Source: Hylemonella sp. UBA2468
Lineage (GTDB): Bacteria > Pseudomonadota > Gammaproteobacteria > Burkholderiales > Burkholderiaceae_C
Length of the DNA: 11,872 nt
Direction: 5' to 3'
NCBI GenBank assembly: GCA_002342165.1
Contig: DDPM01000013.1
Span: 420-12,291 of the forward strand
Part shown: positions 1-6,282 of the stretch, in pieces
Position numbering within the stretch: the stretch's first letter is position 1
Layout of the letters: each line of letters begins with the position of its first letter
The notes under the pieces: generated by a model
Seen by the model: the letters and a program-made list of their open reading frames with translations, nothing else
Told to the model about the DNA's origin: nothing
Databases searched by the model: none
Made by a program: the position numbers and the translations under genes

Positions 1-1108
1 TCATGCCCAGTTGGGTCAAGGCTTGAATAAGCCAATCGGAGTTGTCCACTTGGTCACCTGCATCGGTGTATTTCACAATGGCTTCGCGGATGGTGAGGCG
101 TTCAAAAGGCTGAGCCAAATCGACCGGCTGGTTGGCATAGCTGAGCTGCAAGGTGCCTACCGAATGCATGGCGGCATGTCTTACCAGACTTTCGGTAAAT
201 GTCATCAGGTCTTGATAGTCCCAGTAAGCTGCATAAAACTCCATCATGGTGAATTCGGGGTTGTGTCGCACCGAAATGCCTTCATTGCGAAAGTTGCGGT
301 TGATTTCAAACACTCGCTCAAAGCCACCCACCACCAAGCGTTTCAAGTAGAGCTCCGGGGCAATACGCAAAAACATTTGCTGGTCTAAAGCGTTGTGATG
401 CGTCTCAAACGGGCGGGCGTTGGCCCCTCCAGGAATGGGGTGCAACATGGGCGTTTCAACTTCCAGAAAGTCGTGCGAGACCATGTATTCGCGAATGCTG
501 GTCACGGCTTTGCTGCGGGCCACAAACCTTTGACGCGTGTGTTCGTCGGTCATGAGGTCCACGTAGCGTTGGCGGTACTTCAGCTCTTGGTCATGCACTC
601 CATGAAACTTGTCGGGCAGGGGGCGCAGGCTTTTGGTCAGCAGTCTTACTGTATGCGCGTGCACAGACAATTCACCCGTTTTGGTTTTAAACAAGCTCCC
701 CTCGGCGGCCACGATGTCGCCCAAATCCCAGTGTTTGAAGGATTCGTAAACCGATTCGCCCACTTCTTCCTGCTTGACGTAAACCTGAATCCGTCCAGTG
801 CTGTCTTGCAAGGTGATGAAGCTGGCTTTGCCCATGACCCGCTTGAGCATGACGCGCCCGGCCACTTTTGCTGGAACGTCTTGGGCCTTGAGCTCTTCGG
901 CAGGATGCTCGCCGTAGGCTGCCAATAAGGCTGCTGCACGGTGGGTGGGCTTGAAGTCATTAGGAAAAACTGGCGTGCCCTGAGACTTGGCCTGATCCCT
1001 CAGGGTTTGAAGTTTGTCGCGCCGCTCTGCAATCAGCTGGTTGTCGTCAAAAGTGCCAGAGGCATGGGATTCGGGCGAACCCGCTAAAGATGTGGAGTGG
1101 TCAGGCAT
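1..1108 (-). CDS. lysS: Lysyl-tRNA synthetase, class II (5' part, cut by window edge)
   Basis: Attaches lysine to tRNA-Lys in the cytoplasm, using ATP. The minus-strand frame is open from an ATG at 1108 to the window edge, giving 369 complete codons of a protein that is normally about 500 residues. Residues about 80-180 form the N-terminal OB-fold anticodon-binding domain (AGRVMLKR, then [14 protein letters not shown]). The class II catalytic core follows with FLEVETPML (motif 1 region), GGANARPF, and motif 2, which starts at F273 (FRNEG, then [14 protein letters not shown]). Motif 3 and the stop lie beyond position 1. The first 45 or so residues are a variable leader rich in Ser and charged residues. 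I see no Shine-Dalgarno sequence before the ATG. The gene diverges from the yggT-family gene. The identification is firm; only the 3' end is missing. Confidence 0.97.
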   Translation of the reverse strand, partial: MPDHSTSLAGSPESHASGTFDDNQLIAERRDKLQTLRDQAKSQGTPVFPNDFKPTHRAAALLAAYGEHPAEELKAQDVPAKVAGRVMLKRVMGKASFITLQDSTGRIQVYVKQEEVGESVYESFKHWDLGDIVAAEGSLFKTKTGELSVHAHTVRLLTKSLRPLPDKFHGVHDQELKYRQRYVDLMTDEHTRQRFVARSKAVTSIREYMVSHDFLEVETPMLHPIPGGANARPFETHHNALDQQMFLRIAPELYLKRLVVGGFERVFEINRNFRNEGISVRHNPEFTMMEFYAAYWDYQDLMTFTESLVRHAAMHSVGTLQLSYANQPVDLAQPFERLTIREAIVKYTDAGDQVDNSDWLIQALTQLGM

Positions 1109-1121
1109 TGTGTTTAAACAG

Positions 1122-1150
1122 TTATGAAGTCATTTTACTGACGGTATGAT
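1122..1150 (+). promoter_or_regulatory. Possible promoter for the yggT-family gene
   Basis: A TATGAT hexamer at 1145-1150 matches a sigma-70 -10 box in 5 of 6 positions. A poor -35 candidate (TTATGA, 1122-1127) sits 17 bases upstream. If used, transcription would begin near 1157, which would rule out the in-frame ATGs at 1146 and 1149 and leave the ATG at 1176 as the start. The -35 match is weak, so this is only a suggestion. Confidence 0.25.
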
Positions 1151-1175
1151 GAGGCGCTTCATATTGGGTCGTGCC

Positions 1176-1736
1176 ATGCTGTTTCAGATCTTGTCTTTGC
1201 TGCTTGAGGTGGTTTGCGGTTTGATAGGGGGTGCTTGCCTCCTGCGCTGCTATATGCAATTTCTCAGCATCCCCATGTCGGCCCGTTCGGGTAACCCTTT
1301 GGCCCGTTTTGTTTTGGTACTCACCGACTGGTTGGTGCTTCCTTTAAGGCGTTTGGTGCCCTCCGTGGGGCCACTGGACACGTCCAGCCTGTTGGGTACT
1401 TACCTGGTGGAGTTGCTGCAATTCGTTGTGCTTTGGGCTCTGACAGAATTTTTGGCACCATGGGGCTCGGTGTTCTGGTTGGCATTGTTCGGCTTGTTGC
1501 GTTTGGCTATTTCAGCCTTGACCGGCTTGGTGATTGTTTACGTGCTCATGTCTTGGATTCAGGGCCAAAACCTGCTGGCGCATGTGATTGAGCGTTTGGT
1601 GACTCCACCCTTAATGCCAATTCGCCGCTGGATGCCGTTGGTGGGCGGATTGGATTTGTCGCCCTTGGTGCTTTTACTGCTGTTGCAGGTGCTCGCTATT
1701 GTGCTGGGCCACGTGCAGGCCAGCGTGTTGTTCTAG
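1176..1736 (+). CDS. YggT-family integral membrane protein
   Basis: Small inner-membrane protein of about 186 residues from the ATG at 1176. It contains two copies of the YGGT module: hydrophobic segments, then a conserved Arg/Pro-rich loop. The first copy has MSARSGNPLARF, DWLVLPLRRLVP and a PLDTSSLL turn. The second has YVLMSWIQG, VTPPLMPIRRWMP and GGLDLSPL. Four or more membrane segments are visible. The family's biochemical role is not settled: E. coli YggT has been linked to osmotic-shock tolerance and relatives in Gram-positives and plastids to division or membrane-complex assembly. I chose 1176 because family members I recall begin MLFQILSLLLEVVCG; ATGs at 1146 and 1149 would add 10 or 9 residues (MMRRFILGRA). 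It is not beside proC or yggS as in many bacteria. It converges on accD, with 17 bases between stop codons. Confidence 0.88.
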   Translation: MLFQILSLLLEVVCGLIGGACLLRCYMQFLSIPMSARSGNPLARFVLVLTDWLVLPLRRLVPSVGPLDTSSLLGTYLVELLQFVVLWALTEFLAPWGSVFWLALFGLLRLAISALTGLVIVYVLMSWIQGQNLLAHVIERLVTPPLMPIRRWMPLVGGLDLSPLVLLLLLQVLAIVLGHVQASVLF

Positions 1737-1773
1737 CCGCTGAGGTTAAGTGGTCAGCTTACCGCGTCAGCGG
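1737..1773. terminator. Inverted repeat between convergent yggT and accD, possible bidirectional terminator
   Basis: CCGCTGA at 1737-1743 is the exact reverse complement of TCAGCGG at 1767-1773. Inside it, GGT (1744-1746) pairs with ACC (1761-1763) and AAG (1748-1750) with CTT (1758-1760), leaving a 7-base loop at 1751-1757, a bulged T at 1747 and a bulged GCG at 1764-1766. The structure begins one base after the yggT stop and covers the last codons of accD. Neither strand shows a T-run after the stem, so it is not a textbook intrinsic terminator. It may block transcription, or mark the 3' end of transcripts terminated by Rho. Confidence 0.4.
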
Positions 1774-2626
1774 GTTGGCGCAACAACATGGCCAACGTAT
1801 TAGCAGTGGTCTTACGCAGTTCCCGGCGGTCGCAAATCAGATCTATGGCGCCTTTTTGCTGCAAAAACTCAGAGCGTTGAAAGCCCTCGGGCAACGTCAC
1901 ACGTACCGTAGACTCAATCACCCTGGGGCCTGCAAACCCAATCAAGGCTTTAGGCTCGGCCATGACCACATCGCCCAAAAAAGCAAAACCTGCGCTGACG
2001 CCACCCATGGTGGGATCGGTTAACACGCTGATATAGGGTAAGCCCTTTTGGGCCAAGCGCGTCAAGGCAGCGTTGGTTTTGGCCATTTGCATCAGCGATA
2101 ACAAACCTTCTTGCATGCGGGCACCTCCGGTGGAGGTAAAGCACACGAAAGGCACTTTTTGCTCAATGGCAGTTTCCACGCCACGCACAAAGCGCTCGCC
2201 CACCACCGAGCCCATGCTGCCGCCCATAAATCCGAATTCAAAGCAAGCGACGACCAAGGAAATGTTGTGCACGGCGCCGCCCATGACCACCAAAGCATCG
2301 GTCTCACCGGTGCTGTCCATGGCTTCTTTGAGGCGTTCAGGGTATTTGCGACTGTCTTTGAATTTCAAGGCATCCACTGGCACCACTTCTTGACCAATTT
2401 CGTAGCGGCCTTCGCCATCCAAAAAGGCATTCAACCGACCGCGGGCGCTGATGCGGTGGTGGTGGCTGCAAGTGGGGCAAACATTTTGGTTTTGCTCCAG
2501 ATCGGTTTTGTACAACACGCTTTCACAACTGGGGCATTTGATCCACAAACCTTCGGGCACCGTACGGCGGTCAGCTGGATCGGTGTGTTGAATTTTGGGA
2601 GGCAGCAGTTTTTCAAGCCAGCTCAT
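1754..2626 (-). CDS. accD: Acetyl-CoA carboxylase carboxyltransferase, beta subunit
   Basis: With AccA it forms the carboxyltransferase that moves CO2 from carboxybiotin to acetyl-CoA, making malonyl-CoA for fatty acid synthesis. The protein has 290 residues, normal for the family. A four-Cys zinc ribbon lies near the N-terminus (C31-x2-C34 and C50-x2-C53). The crotonase-like carboxyltransferase core follows, with [15 protein letters not shown] at about 132-146, the acyl-CoA/oxyanion loop [10 protein letters not shown] at 165-174, [14 protein letters not shown] and GFAGPRVIE. The ATG at 2626 is 2 bases after the trpA stop and has a strong ribosome site. It appears to be the last gene of the leu-asd-trp run, since the next gene (yggT) is convergent. 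No catalytic residue is missing. Confidence 0.98.
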   Translation of the reverse strand: MSWLEKLLPPKIQHTDPADRRTVPEGLWIKCPSCESVLYKTDLEQNQNVCPTCSHHHRISARGRLNAFLDGEGRYEIGQEVVPVDALKFKDSRKYPERLKEAMDSTGETDALVVMGGAVHNISLVVACFEFGFMGGSMGSVVGERFVRGVETAIEQKVPFVCFTSTGGARMQEGLLSLMQMAKTNAALTRLAQKGLPYISVLTDPTMGGVSAGFAFLGDVVMAEPKALIGFAGPRVIESTVRVTLPEGFQRSEFLQQKGAIDLICDRRELRKTTANTLAMLLRQPADAVS

Positions 2627-2628
2627 GT

Positions 2629-3444
2629 TCAGGTCCTTGGGTTGGATAAGGCCAAGCGAATGTCTTTTAGAAAATCGCGCGCTAGTGTCACCACTTGGTC
2701 TCGTGGCACATCAGAAATCAACTGAATGATCTTGCTGCCAATGACCACCGCATCGGCCACGCGGCCTATAGCTTGAGCAGTTTGGGCATCACGAATGCCA
2801 AATCCCACACCCACCGGAATGTGAACATGCTGCCTGATGCGCGGCAGCATGGCCTCTACAGCGGCAGTGTCCAAAGCGCCTGAGCCGGTCACGCCTTTGA
2901 GTGATACGTAATACACATAGCCACTGGCCACCTTGGCGACCTGGGCTATGCGGGCATCGGTGCTGGTGGGAGCCAGCAGAAAAATGAGGTCCAGCCCATG
3001 CTGTTTGAGCAAGGCGGCAAATTCGGTGCATTCTTCTGGCGGGTAGTCCACCACCAACACCCCGTCTACACCGGCATCTGCAGCGTCTGGCACAAAGCGG
3101 TCCGCATGCAATTGGTTGTAACGTTCAATGGGGTTGGCGTAGCCCATCAGCACCACCGGGGTGTGTTGGTTGGTTTTGCGAAACGCACGCACCATGTCAA
3201 TGACTTGGCGCAAGCCCACACCTGCGGCCAATGCGCGGTCTCCGGCAGCTTGAATAACCGGGCCATCGGCACTCGGGTCCGAAAAAGGCACGCCCAACTC
3301 AATCACATCAGCCCCTGCCTGCACCATGCCATGCATGAGCTCTGGCGTGATGTCTGGGAAGGGAAAGCCAGCCGTTACAAACGGGATCAGGGCTTTTTGG
3401 CCTTCAGACTGAAGCCTGGCAAAGGTTTGGGAAATGCGACTCAT
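2629..3444 (-). CDS. trpA: Tryptophan synthase, alpha subunit
   Basis: Cleaves indole-3-glycerol phosphate to indole and glyceraldehyde 3-phosphate; indole is passed to TrpB within the alpha2-beta2 complex. The 271-residue TIM barrel keeps the catalytic acids E49 ([11 protein letters not shown]) and D60 (SADGPVIQ). The N-terminal [10 protein letters not shown], the mobile loop region SLKGVTGSG and the phosphate-binding [12 protein letters not shown] and [10 protein letters not shown] are all present. The ATG at 3444 overlaps the trpB TGA as ATGA, the usual arrangement for coupled translation of subunits needed in equal amounts. No separate Shine-Dalgarno sequence is visible. The end of the gene carries the accD ribosome site. 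Confidence 0.98.
   Translation of the reverse strand: MSRISQTFARLQSEGQKALIPFVTAGFPFPDITPELMHGMVQAGADVIELGVPFSDPSADGPVIQAAGDRALAAGVGLRQVIDMVRAFRKTNQHTPVVLMGYANPIERYNQLHADRFVPDAADAGVDGVLVVDYPPEECTEFAALLKQHGLDLIFLLAPTSTDARIAQVAKVASGYVYYVSLKGVTGSGALDTAAVEAMLPRIRQHVHIPVGVGFGIRDAQTAQAIGRVADAVVIGSKIIQLISDVPRDQVVTLARDFLKDIRLALSNPRT
2634..2638 (-). promoter_or_regulatory. Shine-Dalgarno sequence of accD
   Basis: The transcript reads AAGGA here, 7 bases before the accD ATG, embedded in the last codons of trpA. It is the clearest ribosome binding site in the window. It suggests accD is translated independently as well as by coupling to trpA. Confidence 0.75.
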
Positions 3445-4757
3445 GAGGCAGAAACGGGTTTGATGGAGATGACAGAGCCAGGCTGTGGTGCACCGCCCTT
3501 AACCGCTTGTCCCTGGCAGCTGGGGCGACAGTAAAAATCAGCTTGACTCAAGTCAGCCACGGTGCCAATGTCTTTGTCTCCACGGCCCGAAAGGTTGACC
3601 AAAATAGACTGATCGGGTCTCATGGTTTTGGCCAGTTTCATGGCATAAGCAATGGCGTGGCTGGACTCCAGTGCCGGAATGATGCCTTCGGTAAGGCACA
3701 AATAATGAAAGGCCTGCAGCGCTTCATCGTCGGTAATGCCCACGTACTCGGCCCGTCCTATATCTTTAAGAAAAGCGTGTTCAGGTCCCACGCCCGGGTA
3801 GTCCAGCCCCGCGCTGATGCTGTGGGTTTCGGTGACTTGACCATCCTCATTTTGGAGCACATAGGTGCGGTTGCCATGCAACACGCCAGGACTGCCGCGC
3901 TGCAGCGACGCAGAGTGGTGACCACTTTCTAGGCCTTCGCCTGCGGCTTCTACGCCAATCAATCGAGTTTGATCAAAAGAAATGTAAGGGTAAAAAATAC
4001 CCATGGCGTTGCTGCCGCCGCCCACGCAGGCCAGCACTGCATCGGGTTGTGGGCTCGTGCAACCCGTGCGCTTGAGCATGTCGGGCATTTGCACCACGCA
4101 CTCTTCGCCAATCACGCTCTGAAAATCCCGAACGATCATGGGGTAGGGGTGTGGACCTGCGACTGTGCCAATGATATAGAAGGTGTTGTCTACATTGGCC
4201 ACCCAGTCGCGCATGGCCTCGTTAAGGGCGTCTTTCAGTGTTTTACTACCGCTTTCCACGGGGATGACCCTAGCGCCAAGCAACTTCATGCGGTACACAT
4301 TGGGGCTTTGGCGTTTGACGTCCTCGCTGCCCATGTACACCACACACTCCAGGCCGTAACGCGCGCAGATGGTGGCCGTAGCCACGCCGTGCTGGCCCGC
4401 ACCTGTTTCGGCAATGATGCGGGTTTTGCCCATGCGGCGCGCCAACATGGCCTGCCCGATGGTGTTGTTGATTTTGTGTGCGCCGGTATGGTTAAGGTCT
4501 TCGCGCTTGAGAAAAATTTGCGCTCCTCCCTGTTCTTGGCTCATACGAGCAGCGTGATAGATGGGAGAGGGGCGGCCCACAAAATGGGCGAGTTCATTTT
4601 TGAATTCGGCTAAGAATTCGGGGTCGTGCTGGTAACGGGCATAGGCTTCACGCAATTGCTCAATGGCGTGAGTGAGGGTTTCGCTGACGAAGCTGCCTCC
4701 GTACATGCCAAAATGGCCAGAGGCATCGGGTTGTTGGTAATCAAGCATGGGTTTCAT
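3441..4757 (-). CDS. trpB: Tryptophan synthase, beta subunit
   Basis: PLP enzyme that joins indole and serine to form tryptophan, in complex with TrpA. From the ATG at 4757 it has 438 residues. The PLP lysine is K95 (HTGAHKINN) and the catalytic acid is E117 (AETGAGQHG). The PLP-phosphate loop GGGSNAMG and the SGRGDKD motif near the cofactor are intact. The frame stays open upstream to a TTG at 4805, but that would run 16 codons into trpF; the ATG at 4757 is one base after the trpF TGA and gives the family's MKPM-like start, so I prefer it. After SGRGDKD the protein runs on for over 40 residues, against roughly 20 in the enteric enzyme, with cysteines at 410 and 414. Its stop overlaps the trpA start by four bases. 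Confidence 0.97.
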   Translation of the reverse strand: MKPMLDYQQPDASGHFGMYGGSFVSETLTHAIEQLREAYARYQHDPEFLAEFKNELAHFVGRPSPIYHAARMSQEQGGAQIFLKREDLNHTGAHKINNTIGQAMLARRMGKTRIIAETGAGQHGVATATICARYGLECVVYMGSEDVKRQSPNVYRMKLLGARVIPVESGSKTLKDALNEAMRDWVANVDNTFYIIGTVAGPHPYPMIVRDFQSVIGEECVVQMPDMLKRTGCTSPQPDAVLACVGGGSNAMGIFYPYISFDQTRLIGVEAAGEGLESGHHSASLQRGSPGVLHGNRTYVLQNEDGQVTETHSISAGLDYPGVGPEHAFLKDIGRAEYVGITDDEALQAFHYLCLTEGIIPALESSHAIAYAMKLAKTMRPDQSILVNLSGRGDKDIGTVADLSQADFYCRPSCQGQAVKGGAPQPGSVISIKPVSAS

Positions 4758-4758
4758 T

Positions 4759-5466
4759 TCAAGTGTGTAGGTCTGCTGCTCTGACGGCAGCGACAAACTG
4801 AGCAATTTTTTCGGCGTCTTTTAGGCCTTTTTGCACCAGGCCATCAGCGCCCATCGCTTCCACCCCGGAGCTCACATCCACCCCGAGCGAAAGACATTTG
4901 GGCCTAAGATGGCGAATGCCTTCAGTCACATTGGCTGCGTTGAGACCACCACTCAAGACGAGGTGAGCGTTGACGTTTTGTGGAAGAAGTGACCAATCGA
5001 ATGCCTGACCGCCGCCGCCAAAGCCCTCAACATGAGCGTCAAGAAGCAAGGCTTGGGCTGCTGAATACAAAGATACGTATTCTAGAAGGTCAAAAGCATT
5101 ACCAGCGCCACCTAGGGGGATTCTGGCCGCCTTTAAAAAGGGTTGGTGCAGGCTGTGTTGAAACTGCAAGCAGAACTCTTGCGTTTCATCGCCATGAAAC
5201 TGCAAGGTGGCGCCTTGAACCTGGGAACACGCGGCGTGCACCTCTTTCGGGTCGGGGTTGACAAACAACAGCACGGGCGTGACGAAGGGGGGTAAGCGCC
5301 GAGCCAGTTGGCCAGCACGCTCTGCACTCACGGCTCGGGGGCTCGGGGGGTAGAGTACGAAGCCAATGGCATCCACTCCGGCGTGAACGGCGGCGTCCAC
5401 ATCGGCTTCGCGGGTAAGCCCACAAATCTTGATGCGGGTGCGGCTGGGTGAAAGCAAAATGCTCAT
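4759..5466 (-). CDS. trpF: Phosphoribosylanthranilate isomerase
   Basis: Converts N-(5-phosphoribosyl)anthranilate to the carboxyphenylamino-deoxyribulose phosphate, the step before indole-glycerol phosphate formation. It is a free-standing 235-residue TIM barrel, not fused to TrpC. The catalytic cysteine is C15 in KICGLT and the general acid is D143 in [19 protein letters not shown] and the C-terminal phosphate-binding [10 protein letters not shown] and GVDVSSGVE are also present. The frame extends to a TTG at 5475, but the ATG at 5466 forms an ATGA overlap with the truA stop and is the better start. The other early tryptophan genes (trpE, G, D, C) are not in this window, which agrees with split trp loci in betaproteobacteria. 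Confidence 0.96.
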   Translation of the reverse strand: MSILLSPSRTRIKICGLTREADVDAAVHAGVDAIGFVLYPPSPRAVSAERAGQLARRLPPFVTPVLLFVNPDPKEVHAACSQVQGATLQFHGDETQEFCLQFQHSLHQPFLKAARIPLGGAGNAFDLLEYVSLYSAAQALLLDAHVEGFGGGGQAFDWSLLPQNVNAHLVLSGGLNAANVTEGIRHLRPKCLSLGVDVSSGVEAMGADGLVQKGLKDAEKIAQFVAAVRAADLHT

Positions 5467-6254
5467 GGCAACCAATCATACGCAGGGGTGCGATCGGGAA
5501 GGCCCCAATGGCTTTCATAGCGCGGACCCAAAAAATACAGCCCATCTGGGGTGAAGGTTGGGGCGGCGGCGTCACGATTGCGGGCAGCCAGAACCTCAGC
5601 CATCCATTCAGGGGATTGGCGACCTTGCCCAATGAACACCAAACAGCCCATGATATTGCGAATCATATGGTGCAGAAAGGCATTGGCCTCAAACTCAAAG
5701 CGCCAGTACGCGCCGCGTCTACTGATGTTGAGGCTCTTGAGCTCTTTAACGGGCGAAAGCGCTTGACATGCTGAGGCCCGAAATGACGAAAAATCATGTT
5801 CCCCAATGAGCTTTGCAGCGGCTTGCTGCATGGCCAATAGGTTCAAGGGCTGAAACACCCAGCCCACGCGGCCTTGCTCTACACTGGGCCTTACGGGTGA
5901 ATCCAACAATACATAGGCGTAACGCCTGGACACGGCGCTGGCGCGGCAGTGAAATGTCGGGGGCACCAGTTGGGCCCATTGCACGGAAATGTCTGGGGGC
6001 AAAAAACTGTTCGTACCCCTGACCCAGCCCTGAATGGGGCGTTCGGCATCGGTATCAAAATGCACCACTTGCATCAGCCCGTGCACCCCCGCATCAGTGC
6101 GGCCTGCGCAAAGCGTAGAAACCTTAGGCACATGAGCAAATTTGCCAAGGGCCAGCTCGAGCTGGTCTTGAATGGTGCGGTTCGAGAGTTGGCTTTGCCA
6201 ACCTTCATAAGCTTGCCCGTTGTAGGACACCCCCATGGCTACCCTTAGGGTCAT
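5463..6254 (-). CDS. truA: tRNA pseudouridine synthase A (positions 38-40)
   Basis: Isomerises uridines 38, 39 and 40 in the anticodon stem-loop of many tRNAs to pseudouridine. The 263-residue protein has the N-terminal GVSYNGQAYEGWQ, the catalytic aspartate D54 in CAGRTDAGVHG, VRGTNSFLPPDI, the EHDFSSFRAS segment, and the C-terminal-half motif FLHHMIRNIMG. Length and motifs match the family. It starts 28 bases after the fimV stop and overlaps trpF by four bases at its end, so it sits inside the same transcript. No clear Shine-Dalgarno sequence precedes the ATG. In other bacteria TruA affects expression of his and other amino-acid operons by attenuation; any such link here would be inference. 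Confidence 0.97.
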   Translation of the reverse strand: MTLRVAMGVSYNGQAYEGWQSQLSNRTIQDQLELALGKFAHVPKVSTLCAGRTDAGVHGLMQVVHFDTDAERPIQGWVRGTNSFLPPDISVQWAQLVPPTFHCRASAVSRRYAYVLLDSPVRPSVEQGRVGWVFQPLNLLAMQQAAAKLIGEHDFSSFRASACQALSPVKELKSLNISRRGAYWRFEFEANAFLHHMIRNIMGCLVFIGQGRQSPEWMAEVLAARNRDAAAPTFTPDGLYFLGPRYESHWGLPDRTPAYDWLP

Positions 6255-6282
6255 CTTGCCGGACTTTCTTTCAGCTGTGAGT

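Noticed and set aside
395..928. Open frame of 177 codons on the plus strand at the left edge
   Set aside because: It lies opposite lysS, whose frame is continuous and carries class II synthetase motifs through the same bases.
2111..2725. Open frame of 204 codons on the plus strand opposite accD and the trpA end
   Set aside because: Antisense to two intact conserved genes, with no protein-family features.
3969..4613. Open frame of 214 codons on the plus strand opposite trpB
   Set aside because: It is fully antisense to a well-supported trpB, has no recognisable motif and is His/Ala/Val-rich as expected from the complement of a coding frame.
4758..4805. Upstream extension of trpB to a TTG codon
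   Set aside because: The extra residues overlap trpF, are not typical of the family, and a well-placed ATG follows the trpF stop by one base.
6255..6282. Possible terminator or internal promoter between fimV and truA
   Set aside because: No convincing stem with a T-run and no -10/-35 pair; only a CAGCTG hexamer palindrome is present.
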